In this document: piece by piece, positions 36,652-46,472 of the stretch
How positions within the stretch are numbered: position 1 is the first letter of the stretch
Layout of the letters: every line of letters starts with the position of its first letter
DNA from: Cyanothece sp. BG0011
GTDB lineage: Bacteria > Cyanobacteriota > Cyanobacteriia > Cyanobacteriales > Microcystaceae
Direction: 5' to 3'
NCBI RefSeq assembly: GCF_003013815.1
Contig: NZ_PRLH01000004.1
Coordinates: forward strand, 1 to 64,000
Length of the DNA stretch: 64,000 nt
The notes under the pieces: generated by a model
Database searches by the model: none
Told to the model about the DNA's origin: nothing
What the model saw: only the letters and a program-made list of their open reading frames with translations
Program-made: the position numbers and the translations under genes

Positions 36652-36976
36652 TATGATAAGACGTGATCAACCTTAAGGATTAAAATTAACTCAATTAATC
36701 AAAAGTCGCACAACAATTAGTTTTAATTACCGATGAATTTATTATAACCGAATTTAAGTTAACCTCTTCTTTTTAAGCTCAATTGACTCCTAAACATTAT
36801 TTGACGACTTAGTATTAAAAGTTGATATCTTATTTAAAACTTGATATCTTTTAAGTATAAGAGTAATTCTGTCTTATCTCAACGATTAGATAGGTTTGAT
36901 AACTTAATTGGGTATGAGAATATACACTACTCATCAACTATAAATCCTTCACCTTATTTTAGGAAGCTTTTATAAT
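36652..36976. other. 325-bp divergent promoter region
   Basis: A non-coding, AT-rich stretch between DUF1206 and the phosphoesterase. TTGATATCTT occurs twice in direct repeat (36824 and 36841 regions). No RNA gene or repeat family member is visible. It must hold promoters for both directions. Confidence 0.5.
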
Positions 36977-38539
36977 ATGCAATTTGTTAAAGATCCCTCA
37001 ATTTCGGTTAAGATTAACGAAATGAAACAAAGAGTCCGATGGCAAGAATCGGTCATTAAAGAACGTGCCATTGACCAAACAAAACTTTTCATCGAAGACA
37101 GCAATAGAGATAATCCAGACTTTTCATTTTTAGTGATTGGTGATAGCGGTTGTGGACAGCATTATGACAATCACCCTCAAAGACAAATTGCTGAATTGAT
37201 GCTGAAACAATCAGCTAATTTTATTCTTCATACAGGAGATGTGGTTTATCAAGTGGGTTCAAAAGAATATTACTACAAAAACTTTATTAAGCCTTACAAA
37301 GAATATTTAGTAGGGGGTGACTCGCCTAAACAAATTGCCTATGATGAGTTAATTTTTAAATTGCCTTTCTTGCCTGTTCTTGGTAACCACGATTATTATG
37401 ATCTTCCCTTAGTTTATGGAGTCCTTTCTCAACTCACTTGGGGAGTTCGTCGTCTATTACCCATTAAATTTGATTTTGATGTGGGTTGGCACGGTTCTTT
37501 TAAAGGAAAAGCCTATAGTAAAGCTTTTTTAGATTATTTAGCTGACATTAAATCCTCCCATTCTCTAGCTAAACATTTGGATAAACATTATGGTGTCACT
37601 CCTGATGGGAGTCGTTGTTTATCCTATCAACCCGGACACTTTACTCGTTTGCCAAATCGTTACTATACTTTTTCTTACGGTGGCATTGATTTTTTTGCCC
37701 TTGATTCTAATACCTTTAATGCACCCTCTCCTTTACCCGATACGAAAGCAGGGGAACTAATGCGTCATTCACTGGTGAAACGACGTAAAGAGTTAGAAAC
37801 ACGAAAAGAAAAAATTCTCACAGAAATGCAATCCCTTAATCCTGAAAAAACAGAAGAAGCAGAAATGCTAGATGATAAAGAGGGACAAATCAACCAAATT
37901 GAAGAAGAACAATTAGATATCGATAAAAGACTCGATAAACATCAAGTTACCATTGATTTTGAGCAACTTCATTGGCTCAGAGATCAATTGATCAAATCTT
38001 GGCAAAATCCTGAAATTCGAGGACGAGTTATTTATTTACATCATCCCCCCTATGTGACAGAAAAGACCAAATGGGACCAAGGACAAACCCTAGCAGTGCG
38101 TCATCGTCTGCGTTATGTTTTTAATGAGGTGGCTCAAATCATCGGCAACATTCCCCAAAACACCGGTATTGTTGATTTAGTTTTATCTGGTCATGCTCAC
38201 TGTTTAGAACATCTCTATACTGAAAATAAACAACAAGCTGATTCTTTTATTCATTGGCTCGTTTGTGGGGGAAGTGGCCACAGTCTTCGCCGTCAACGTC
38301 GTGAAGGTTCCATTCTCAAAGAAACTGACGAACAAGGTGTTGAACATCAAGTTGCTCGCTCATTAAAATTTATAGGTCGTAATGGCCATGGTTCTCATAA
38401 AAAACGGCCTTATTCTTTTCTACAAATTGAAGTTAAAGGGGGTAAACCTCCTCAATACGTTATTCATTATCATATTGCTGAACTCTATCAACACCACTGG
38501 CATAATTACCAACTAGACCCTATGGTTATCAATGAATAA
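36977..38539 (+). CDS. Calcineurin-like metallophosphoesterase
   Basis: 520 residues. The metal-binding motifs are in order: VIGDSGCGQHYDNH near 53-66, HTGDVVYQ near 85, LGNHDYYDLP near 134, YLHHPPYVT near 354 and LSGHAHCLEHLY near 402. A charged coiled-coil insertion of about 70 residues (260-325, KRRKELETRKEKIL...EEEQLDIDKRLDKH) separates the core halves, which is unusual. There is no signal peptide, so it is cytoplasmic. Substrate unknown. The convergent downstream gene also encodes a coiled-coil protein. Confidence 0.88.
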   Translation: MQFVKDPSISVKINEMKQRVRWQESVIKERAIDQTKLFIEDSNRDNPDFSFLVIGDSGCGQHYDNHPQRQIAELMLKQSANFILHTGDVVYQVGSKEYYYKNFIKPYKEYLVGGDSPKQIAYDELIFKLPFLPVLGNHDYYDLPLVYGVLSQLTWGVRRLLPIKFDFDVGWHGSFKGKAYSKAFLDYLADIKSSHSLAKHLDKHYGVTPDGSRCLSYQPGHFTRLPNRYYTFSYGGIDFFALDSNTFNAPSPLPDTKAGELMRHSLVKRRKELETRKEKILTEMQSLNPEKTEEAEMLDDKEGQINQIEEEQLDIDKRLDKHQVTIDFEQLHWLRDQLIKSWQNPEIRGRVIYLHHPPYVTEKTKWDQGQTLAVRHRLRYVFNEVAQIIGNIPQNTGIVDLVLSGHAHCLEHLYTENKQQADSFIHWLVCGGSGHSLRRQRREGSILKETDEQGVEHQVARSLKFIGRNGHGSHKKRPYSFLQIEVKGGKPPQYVIHYHIAELYQHHWHNYQLDPMVINE

Positions 38540-38562
38540 TGATTCATAGAATAGCAAGGTAT

Positions 38563-39324
38563 CTAATCAGATTTTTCGGTGGAAAAAGATTGCCACAACT
38601 CCCGTAAAACTTGTTTAATATGTCGCTCTTTTTTAGCCAGGGTACGGGCAGATTCTTCTATTTTGCTTTCTAGCTTTGTCTGCTGCTCTGTTATTTTTTC
38701 GTTGAATAATTCAGGTTCTGTTTGACTTTGCTGATACCAAGACTTAGCCTCGTCTAAGTAGGGTTTTATATCTTCAAACTGTTCACTATAACGACTAACT
38801 AAGTTAGCTCTAATAACCGCTAATTTAGCTTTTAGTTGTGCGTAACGCCTTTTCATTAGAGCAAATTCTTCACTATCTTGGATTAACTTAATAGAGGATT
38901 CTATTGTTTCCTGAATTTTGCTTGAATGATTTTTTGCAGTTTCGTTAACTTCCTTGAGTACCATCTCAATGTTGTTTTCCAAATCTTTTTCTTCTTCGAC
39001 GATTTTGGACTCTAGCTGTTGAACTTCTTGTTGAGTTTTAGAAATATTCTGACGTTTAGAATAACTGAGTCCTTCAATAATTCCCTCAACAGTTGCGGTA
39101 ATTTCTTCCTTAATGTCTTCTCCCTCATTTGGGGAATTTTCAATAACAGCCGAAACAACATCTTGAACTAAAGAACGAATTCCCTGAGAATCTTCTTTGA
39201 CTTCTAAATTAGTTTGCGAAAGGGTTGATTTGACAATTTCTTTGACATTTCCAGGGCGACTTTTTTCTTCTTTTTTTGCTTCCTGAAGGGCTGTAATGAT
39301 TTTTTCTTTTAAAGAACTAGACAT
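38563..39324 (-). CDS. Coiled-coil protein of unknown function
   Basis: 253 residues, highly charged (Lys/Glu/Gln) and almost all helical. The N-terminal half repeats IK-E-I-V-(K/S)...VVSAVIEN and EEITATVEGIIEG units, and the C-terminal half is heptad-rich (QQEVQQLESKIVEEEKDLENNIEMVL). There is no membrane segment. I recognise the architecture from conserved cyanobacterial hypotheticals but no function. It is convergent with the phosphoesterase, 23 bases between. Confidence 0.7.
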   Translation of the reverse strand: MSSSLKEKIITALQEAKKEEKSRPGNVKEIVKSTLSQTNLEVKEDSQGIRSLVQDVVSAVIENSPNEGEDIKEEITATVEGIIEGLSYSKRQNISKTQQEVQQLESKIVEEEKDLENNIEMVLKEVNETAKNHSSKIQETIESSIKLIQDSEEFALMKRRYAQLKAKLAVIRANLVSRYSEQFEDIKPYLDEAKSWYQQSQTEPELFNEKITEQQTKLESKIEESARTLAKKERHIKQVLRELWQSFSTEKSD

Positions 39325-39414
39325 AACTTTCCAAAAATAATTTTTCTAAAAGAATAATTGATAATAATCTTTTTAATCAATCACATTTTGCATGGTAATC
39401 AATATTTTTCATAG

Positions 39415-39642
39415 TTGCATCAGTCTCAAGAAAGACTTTTAAATATTATTTTTGTCATTATATTTGCCTTCGTCTGGGTGGGTTTGATCTCCATGTCTCG
39501 TTTAGTCTTGGGCGCCCATTGGCCCAGTGATGTCATTGTCGGTTTGGCGATCGCCCTACTCTGGTTAATCTTCGTTATTTTGGCTTTTATCAGAGCCGAA
39601 ATCGAGATCAATAAGCATTCAAAACTTCAGAGAACTCGATAG
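39415..39642 (+). pseudogene. C-terminal fragment of a PAP2-type phosphatase
   Basis: 75 codons opening with TTG. They contain SRLVLGAHWPSDVIVGLAIA, the last catalytic motif (SRxxxGxHxxxD) of the PAP2 acid phosphatase family, between two membrane helices. The earlier KxxxxxxRP and PSGH motifs, and the N-terminal helices, are absent upstream, where only AT-rich non-coding DNA is found. It is a 5'-truncated remnant, unlikely to be active. Confidence 0.75.
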
Positions 39643-39692
39643 CATTGCCTGGAAAAGTTATTGAACAATGATGTAACCCTAACAACAAGTTA

Positions 39693-39713
39693 CCCGCCTT
39701 CGGAGGCGGGTTT
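39693..39713 (+). terminator. Hairpin after the PAP2 fragment
   Basis: CCCGCC TTCGG (loop) GGCGGG-type stem (CCCGCCT/AGGCGGG) followed by TTTAA, 50 bases past the fragment. Confidence 0.6.
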
Positions 39714-40092
39714 AATCAGTGTACAAAGGATATGGACTCCTAGAAATATAAATGAATTGGTTAGATAGTGACTAACTAAAGTGAACACTGAACTCACAAT
39801 ATTTGTTAAGCAACTCAACATCCTCTTTCCGACTCAGGTGTTGATCATGGTTCTCACCCTAACACCTTCTTAAACCATTAATTTAAAAAGCTGTGGGTAA
39901 TACCATCGTGTCTTTTTAGGACATTGGTGTTAAAAATATTGCGTCGACTAGAGCAGATGGCACAGACTCCAATCGATACCTTTTTAGAAGTTTGGTGTAC
40001 TTCCTTGTGCCTGTCTCGATAATAGCATCAACCTGAGAAAAATGCCTCGTTTTCTTTACAAAACTTTATAGTAAAAAGAAGATAAGTAAAAA
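39714..40092. other. 379-bp unexplained intergenic region
   Basis: No intact gene. AGGTGTT/AACACCT inverted repeat at 39836-39867. On the minus strand around 39890-39985 a short frame reads GVCAICSSRRNIFN...RHDGITHSF with a CxxC pair, suggesting a decayed small coding region or mobile-element end. I could not identify its family. Confidence 0.4.
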
Positions 40093-40857
40093 TTACCAAG
40101 GAAGACAATTACCATCCCAAGAAAAGAATTTTCCTGTATCATTTTCTGTTAAGTTATCAATAATAGTTAATAACTGTTTAACGGTTCTTTCGACAGAAAA
40201 TAGCTTTTCTGGGGGGACATTTTTTTGAAACGGTTTAGATAAATGAGTGTCTGTTGTTCCAGGGTGTAATGCAACAACAATCGTATGGGGACAAGTTCTT
40301 TTATATTCAATAGAAATGGTTTTTAGGAACATATTAAGGGCTGCTTTTGAAGCGCGATAACCATACCAACCTCCCAGATAATTATCTTCAATACTGCCGA
40401 CTTTAGCACTAATAGCCGCAAAAACACTCTGGTGGGAATGACGAAAGAAAGGTGATAACTGTTTAGCTAATAAAACAGTAGCGATACTATTAACTTGGAA
40501 ATAAGTTAATAAATTTTCAGTATTAATATGTCTCAGACTTTTTTCTGGTTTAATAGTATCTTCATGAAGAATACCCACACAGTTAACCACTAAATGGAGT
40601 TCTGATATTTCTTGTTTTAACTGTTTAGCTAAATTGCTGATTTGTTCTTCTTCCGTAATATCTAACTGTAATAGTTTTAGAGAGTTAGAATATTGAATCT
40701 GTAACTTAAATAACTCTTGTGCTGTTTCTTTTTGTCGATAAGTTGCATAAAGTTTAACACTTTCTTCTCGTTCAAGAAGTTGTCTGATAAATCCTACACC
40801 GATTCCCCTAGAAGCACCAATAATGAGAATATTTTTGTTGATTTTTTGAGTATTCAT
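40093..40857 (-). CDS. Short-chain dehydrogenase/reductase
   Basis: 254 residues. IIGASRGIGVGFIRQLL near 12-28 is the NAD(P) loop, VNCVGILHE the NAG-type motif, and a SAKVGS...YGYRASKAALNMFL segment has the catalytic Ser, Tyr and Lys. The late ALHPGTTDTHLSKPFQ is typical of the CsgA/C-factor-like SDR group. Substrate unknown. It lies 21 bases downstream of nth on the same strand and is probably co-transcribed. Confidence 0.9.
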   Translation of the reverse strand: MNTQKINKNILIIGASRGIGVGFIRQLLEREESVKLYATYRQKETAQELFKLQIQYSNSLKLLQLDITEEEQISNLAKQLKQEISELHLVVNCVGILHEDTIKPEKSLRHINTENLLTYFQVNSIATVLLAKQLSPFFRHSHQSVFAAISAKVGSIEDNYLGGWYGYRASKAALNMFLKTISIEYKRTCPHTIVVALHPGTTDTHLSKPFQKNVPPEKLFSVERTVKQLLTIIDNLTENDTGKFFSWDGNCLPW

Positions 40858-40878
40858 TATATTATGTACTATAATTTA

Positions 40879-41517
40879 TTAAGAGATAAAAGAACAGAGA
40901 TTAGCTAATTGACAATCTTGACAATTAGGCGTTCTTGCTTTGCAAATTTGACGACCATGATAAATAATCCGAATCGAAAAATTTTCCCAGTCTTTTTGAG
41001 GTAATAAAGCCATCAAATCCTTTTCTATTTTAACGGGATCAGTGGCTTTTGTTAACCCTAATCGTTGACTTAATCGTTTAACATGGGTATCAACTGTCAC
41101 CCCTGCATTAATACCAAAAGCATGAGCTAAGACCACATTAGCTGTTTTTCTGGCCACACCAGATAATAATAATAATTCTTCCATGGTTTGAGGAACTTTT
41201 CCATCAAAATCTTGCATAATTTTTTGACAAGCCCCTTGAATATTTTTAGCCTTATTACGATAGAATCCTGTAGAACGGATCAATGTTTCTAATACTTCTC
41301 GATCAGCATTGGCTAAAGATTGAGCATCAGGAAAACGAGTAAATAATTCAGGGGTTACTTTATTAACCCGTTCATCGGTGCATTGGGCTGATAAGATAGT
41401 TGCAACTAATAATTGAACAGGACTATCATAAGTTAAACTACAAGTAGCATCAGGATATAATTGTTTGAGAATTTTTAGTATTTCTAAGGCTTTTTTTTGC
41501 TGATTGGATGTTTTCAT
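40879..41517 (-). CDS. nth: Endonuclease III
   Basis: A DNA glycosylase/AP lyase removing oxidised pyrimidines. 212 residues. The helix-hairpin-helix LLSGVARKTANVVLAHAFG (near 120) holds the catalytic lysine, and VDTHVKRLSQRLGL holds the catalytic Asp. C-x6-C-x2-C-x5-C at the C-terminus (ICKARTPNCQDCQLANLC) binds a 4Fe-4S cluster. Complete by length. Confidence 0.97.
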   Translation of the reverse strand: MKTSNQQKKALEILKILKQLYPDATCSLTYDSPVQLLVATILSAQCTDERVNKVTPELFTRFPDAQSLANADREVLETLIRSTGFYRNKAKNIQGACQKIMQDFDGKVPQTMEELLLLSGVARKTANVVLAHAFGINAGVTVDTHVKRLSQRLGLTKATDPVKIEKDLMALLPQKDWENFSIRIIYHGRQICKARTPNCQDCQLANLCSFIS

Positions 41518-42069
41518 GATAAAACCCTGAGTTTAGGTTAAAGGAGGAAAGAAATTACCTTTGAGGATAAACTTCCTAGAAATAACTATAGTATAAAGTA
41601 TATATTTTCCTTATTACAAATCATTCCTGTCTCATGGGCCTTGCTTTTTAGTCTTGAATGAGTAACTTTGTGAACATCTTTTTATTTTCTGAGATACTAA
41701 TATTAATCAATTTCAATTATTTAATTTAATTAATTCTTGATTCTACTTAATTATTATTATCCTGTATTATGATAATAATAATCAATATATTAAGGTGTTT
41801 ATGCTTGGTAACAAAAAAAATTAGAAGATTGTATTAAAGAGTTAGATAAAGATTGTGTTTTAGGAATATGATTATTACGAATAGCTAATATAGCTAGTCT
41901 ATTGAAATCGTGAAGGTACTGGTTGAGAGGAGAGAACGCCGAAACGAGAAACAGAAAATTTTCACAACTCATTTAAACTGGCTATAATATTATCTATCTT
42001 CTGGACGATGTGAAAATAATCTAATAATGATATCTATATTAATTGTCTAAAATAATTTGATGTTTTTAG
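41518..42069. other. 550-bp AT-rich region with an eroded coding trace
   Basis: No intact gene. From about 41822 the plus strand reads LEDCIKELDKDCVLGI, a stop, then LLRIANIASLLKS and a further stop, and in the same frame a WLRGENAETRNRKFSQLI piece near 41920. This looks like a small gene broken by stops. The family is not recognised. Confidence 0.4.
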
Positions 42070-42228
42070 TCAGGGATTACTCCGCCCTTCGGGTTCGCCA
42101 GTTGCTTCATTTGGGAAATCCCAAAACCGCACTGGACTCACCGTACAACGACGGAGTCTGCTCTGGAGGACAGGGGTGGCAAACCATTGCGCTACTGTGA
42201 GATGTCCGTGAACGTTGGTAAGCTTTTA
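42070..42228. repeat. Strongly folded repeat, possible IS200/IS605-type element end
   Basis: Several nested hairpins are visible: CCAGT...ACTGG enclosing TTTGGG-AAAT-CCCAAA (42099-42135), and GACT-CA-CCGT/ACGG-AGTC (42137-42160). The block ends GTGAACGTTGGTAAGC. GC content is well above that of the flanks. It resembles the structured right ends (omega-RNA-like) of TnpB-carrying elements in cyanobacteria, but no tnpA or tnpB is present, so the assignment is tentative. Confidence 0.4.
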
Positions 42229-42272
42229 TAACAACTAAAATAACTTTTTGATGAAATCAAGTAGGTAATATT

Positions 42273-43316
42273 TTGTATTTTAGTAACTTTGTCGGTGTCA
42301 TTGCGCTGCTAATCGCCATTTATATTTTATGGCAAATTCGCTTTATTATTTTGCTAACGTTTGCGGCCGTAGCCTTGGCAACGGCCATTAATTATTTAGT
42401 TCAATTATTAATGAAGTTAGGAATCAAAAAGCGTGGTGTATCAATTTTTGTGGCTTTATGTCTACTCTTGTTAATATTTGCAGTTTTTCTGTGGCTAATT
42501 TTTCCGCCTTTTATCGATCAGTTACAACAATCTCTTTCTTTATTACCTCTAGTTGTAGATAAGATTCAGGTTTGGTTAACCTGGTTACAAGAAACAGTTC
42601 CAGAACAGCTTGTCGGAGAAATTCAAAAGCTAGAAAATCTGACTCGCGATTTACCCGGTATTGCCACCCAAGTTGTCAGCAATTTCTATAGTATTTTTTC
42701 AAGTTCGTTGGGTGTTTTGTTAAATATTTTGCTGATGACGGTGGTAATGATTATGTTACTTGCCAGTCCCGATCCCTATATACGCTTATTTATCGCTTTT
42801 TTCCCCTCTTTCTATCGTCGCCGTGCTGCCAAAATTCTCAAAAAAAGCGAGATTGCTTTAGTGGGGTGGACTAAGGGAATTTTGTTTAATATGCTGGTCA
42901 TTACTCTTCTTAGCTGGTTGGGATTAACAATTCTGCAAGTTAAACTTTCTTTAGCTAATGCCCTTTTAGCTGGTTTATTAACCTTTATTCCGAATTTAGG
43001 CCCTGCTTTAAGCTGTATTCCCCCAATCGTTTTGGCTTTAATTGATGCACCCTGGAAAGCGGTAGCCGTATTGATACTTTATATTCTGATTCAACAGGCA
43101 GAAAGTAATATCTTGACTCCTTTAGTCATGAAGCAGCAGGTATCTTTGTTACCAGCAGTGACTTTACTCGCTCAAGCCTCATTTGCCATCTTTTTTGGTT
43201 TTATTGGTTTATTTTTGGCATTACCATTAACTGTGGTGGCTCAGGTATGGATTGAAGAAGTGTTAATTAAAGACATTTTAAGTAACTGGAATCAAAAAAG
43301 CGATCGCTTTCAATAA
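42273..43316 (+). CDS. AI-2E family transporter (PerM-like)
   Basis: 347 residues with about eight helices. WQIRFIILLTFAAVALATAINYLV is the typical first helix pair, and the late TFIPNLGPALSCIPP, LTPLVMKQQVSLLP and FGFIGLFLALPL are family motifs. No ATG is available near the N-terminus: the frame opens with TTG at 42273, seven codons after an in-frame stop. The folded repeat ends only 45 bases upstream, so the original start and promoter may have been altered. Substrate unknown; autoinducer export is only the family name. Confidence 0.85.
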   Translation: MYFSNFVGVIALLIAIYILWQIRFIILLTFAAVALATAINYLVQLLMKLGIKKRGVSIFVALCLLLLIFAVFLWLIFPPFIDQLQQSLSLLPLVVDKIQVWLTWLQETVPEQLVGEIQKLENLTRDLPGIATQVVSNFYSIFSSSLGVLLNILLMTVVMIMLLASPDPYIRLFIAFFPSFYRRRAAKILKKSEIALVGWTKGILFNMLVITLLSWLGLTILQVKLSLANALLAGLLTFIPNLGPALSCIPPIVLALIDAPWKAVAVLILYILIQQAESNILTPLVMKQQVSLLPAVTLLAQASFAIFFGFIGLFLALPLTVVAQVWIEEVLIKDILSNWNQKSDRFQ

Positions 43317-43325
43317 TTACTTAAA

Positions 43326-43637
43326 TTAAGGAGATTTTTTATTTCCTGGTACATCGGTGGTTATGGTCAGATGAGCGACGTTAACCACCCCGACACCCAC
43401 TTCTAGCCTAACTCTCTCCCCATTAATATTTTTTTCTCTTACTTTTTTTTCAGCTATTTGTATAATATCTAAAGCTTGGTCAACGGCGGTTTGAATGGCT
43501 TCTTCGGTAACCTCTTCTGCTTTATCGTTGGCGACATTAGAAACTTGATGAGCGACTTTTTTACCTGTTTGTTCGACGGTATTAGCAACTCGATTCATTA
43601 GCTTCTGACTTTTTTGAGGAATATTCTCTAAATTCAT
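43326..43637 (-). CDS. Small helical cyanobacterial protein of unknown function
   Basis: 103 residues. The first 65 form an amphipathic helix rich in Ala, Val, Gln and Glu (QKLMNRVANTVEQTGKKVAHQV), and a beta-strand tail RVRLEVGVGVVNVAHLTITTD follows. No signal peptide or membrane helix. Convergent with the AI-2E gene, ten bases apart. No function known to me. Confidence 0.65.
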   Translation of the reverse strand: MNLENIPQKSQKLMNRVANTVEQTGKKVAHQVSNVANDKAEEVTEEAIQTAVDQALDIIQIAEKKVREKNINGERVRLEVGVGVVNVAHLTITTDVPGNKKSP

Positions 43638-43716
43638 TATTCAAATTAATTACGCTTACATTCAATATACTTAACAAACTATTTAAATTCATCATCCTTT
43701 AGATAGTTTTGACATC

Positions 43717-43746
43717 AAAAAAGACGCGATCGCTCGCGCCTTTTTT
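43717..43746 (-). terminator. Terminator of ftsH
   Basis: AAAAAAG-GCGCGAGCGATCGCG-type stem with a T-run on both sides (AAAAAAGACGCGATCG/CTCGCGCCTTTTTT). It lies 20 bases past the ftsH stop and contains HIP1-like sequence. It could act on both strands. Confidence 0.75.
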
Positions 43747-43765
43747 CTATGGTTTCTAACCTAAC

Positions 43766-45652
43766 TTACAACTGAGGGACAAACTGTTCTTTTTCAGGAA
43801 CATGGGTGTATTCAGCCACAATTTGACGAAACTCTTCGCCGTCAATGGTTTCTTTTTCAATTAATAATTCCACCAAGCGATCAATCACTTCACGGTTATC
43901 ACGAATCAGTTGACGGGCGAGTTGATGGCCCTCTTCAGCTAAAGTACGAACCTGACTATCAATCTTCATGGCCACTTCTTCGGAGTATTCTGCGCGGTTC
44001 ATTAAACCACCCCCTAAGAAGACTTCCCCGGAAGAACTTTCTAAGGAGAGCGGTCCTAACTCACTCATCCCGAAACGAGTTACCATCTGACGAGCCATTT
44101 CCGTCACCTGTTGTAAATCGCCACCAGCGCCGGTTGTTACCTCATCATAGCCAAACACCTCTTCTTCCGCTGCACGACCCCCTAACGCGCCAGCAATGCG
44201 GGCCATTAACTGTGCTTTAGTGGTTAGTCCTTGTTCTTCGTTGGGGGTGAACCAGGTTAACCCTTGGGCCTGTCCACGGGGAATTAAGGTGACTTTCTGA
44301 ACGGGATCATGATCCTTAACTAATGTTCCCACGATCGCATGGCCCACTTCATGGTAAGCAATGAGACGCTTACTCTTGCTATCCACTAAGGGAGTTCCTT
44401 CCATACCGGCCACCACCCGGTCTACTGCGTCGTCAATTTCCAGTAAGGTAATGGCTTCTTTGCGACGACGGGCGGTTAAAATGGCTGCTTCGTTGAGTAA
44501 GTTCGCTAAGTCTGCTCCACTAAACCCAGGGGTACGACGGGCGATGGACTCAATCGAGACATCCGGTGCTAATTTTTTGTTGCGAGCGTGAACTTCTAAG
44601 ATTTCGATCCGTCCTTTGAAATCAGGGGCATCGACAATCACCTGACGGTCAAACCGGCCAGGACGCATTAAGGCAGAGTCAAGCACATCAGGGCGGTTAG
44701 TGGCAGCAATAATGATGATGCCAGTATTGCCTTCAAACCCGTCCATTTCCGTTAATAACTGGTTCAGGGTTTGTTCCCGTTCATCGTTACCGCCACCGAT
44801 ACCAGCACCCCGTTGACGGCCCACTGCGTCGATTTCATCGATAAAGATGAGACAAGGAGCGTTTTCTTTGGCTTTTTTGAATAAATCACGAACCCGAGAC
44901 GCACCCACACCGACGAACATTTCTACGAACTCAGACCCAGAAATGCTGAAGAAAGGAACACCGGCTTCTCCTGCGATCGCTTTAGCTAATAAGGTTTTAC
45001 CGGTTCCAGGAGGCCCCACTAATAACACCCCTTTAGGAATGCGTGCGCCAACAGCAGTGAACCGTTCCGGTTGTTTTAAGAAGGTGACAACCTCTTGTAA
45101 TTCTTCTTTGGCTTCATCGATACCAGCCACGTCATCGAACATAATGCCGGTTTTGGCTTCCATTTGGAAACGAGCCTTAGACTTACCAAAATTCATGGCC
45201 TGTCCTGGACCACCGGGTAAATTACTCGAACGACGGAAGAGGAAGAATAAAGCCCCGATGAGGAGGATAGGGAATAATAAATTGCCTAAAAAGCCCCATA
45301 ACGCGCCTTCATTACGAATCGGGTGAGATTCTAGTTGAACATCAGACTTTCGTAACTTAGCCACTAAGTCGGGGGCGTTCATGGGAAGATCAACCCGTGA
45401 TCTTTGCACTCGATCTTCAATTTCCGGGTCTACCGCCTGTACAATGGCCGTGCGTCCCCCTTCGTAGAGATCAACGCTCAGAATACGACCTGAATCTAAA
45501 TATTCTAGGAAACGTCCGTAGGTCATACGGGTGTTAGCTGTGTTGTTTCCCATTTGGGTCGAAGCCGAAGGAAATGCCCCTTGCCAGAGGAAAAAACCCA
45601 CCACTAATAGTGGTACAGTCCAGAGTAATAGGGTTCTCCAAGATATTTTCAT
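43766..45652 (-). CDS. ftsH: ATP-dependent zinc metalloprotease FtsH
   Basis: A membrane AAA+ protease; in cyanobacteria such enzymes remove damaged photosystem II D1 and other membrane proteins. 628 residues. Two helices (about 8-25 and 115-135) flank a lumenal/periplasmic domain. Walker A GPPGTGKT lies near 213, [13 protein letters not shown] (Walker B) near 270, the second region of homology [21 protein letters not shown] near 315, and the zinc site HEVGH near 433. Several FtsH copies are expected in the genome; which paralogue this is cannot be told. Confidence 0.97.
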   Translation of the reverse strand: MKISWRTLLLWTVPLLVVGFFLWQGAFPSASTQMGNNTANTRMTYGRFLEYLDSGRILSVDLYEGGRTAIVQAVDPEIEDRVQRSRVDLPMNAPDLVAKLRKSDVQLESHPIRNEGALWGFLGNLLFPILLIGALFFLFRRSSNLPGGPGQAMNFGKSKARFQMEAKTGIMFDDVAGIDEAKEELQEVVTFLKQPERFTAVGARIPKGVLLVGPPGTGKTLLAKAIAGEAGVPFFSISGSEFVEMFVGVGASRVRDLFKKAKENAPCLIFIDEIDAVGRQRGAGIGGGNDEREQTLNQLLTEMDGFEGNTGIIIIAATNRPDVLDSALMRPGRFDRQVIVDAPDFKGRIEILEVHARNKKLAPDVSIESIARRTPGFSGADLANLLNEAAILTARRRKEAITLLEIDDAVDRVVAGMEGTPLVDSKSKRLIAYHEVGHAIVGTLVKDHDPVQKVTLIPRGQAQGLTWFTPNEEQGLTTKAQLMARIAGALGGRAAEEEVFGYDEVTTGAGGDLQQVTEMARQMVTRFGMSELGPLSLESSSGEVFLGGGLMNRAEYSEEVAMKIDSQVRTLAEEGHQLARQLIRDNREVIDRLVELLIEKETIDGEEFRQIVAEYTHVPEKEQFVPQL

Positions 45653-45843
45653 AGGTTAAAGTTTCTCGTAGGTTATCAAAAATTGGTTTCTTTAATACAA
45701 AATGGGTCTTTTGTCAAGACGTTAACCATAAAATGTCGGAATTTTGCTCAAATCGCAGATCCAACTTAACTAAATTTAACGTAATTCTCAGATTAGTTGC
45801 AAGTTTTTCCGATTTCTTCGTCTTCGTCATCCCATTACCCTAA

Positions 45844-46410
<567 letters not shown>

Positions 46411-46421
46411 ATTAATGATTA

Positions 46422-46442
46422 GGTGGGCGTTCTTTGCCCACC
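46422..46442 (+). terminator. Hairpin after the pentapeptide gene
   Basis: GGTGGGC/TGCCCACC stem, similar to the ccsA terminator but without a T-run. Confidence 0.45.
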
Positions 46443-46472
46443 GCCCAGTCTATTATTTAAGTTAGAGAAAGA

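Noticed and set aside
44847-45326. A 159-codon open frame on the plus strand inside ftsH
   Set aside because: It is exactly antisense to the conserved AAA domain of ftsH, and its product has no family-like features. Its openness follows from ftsH codon use.
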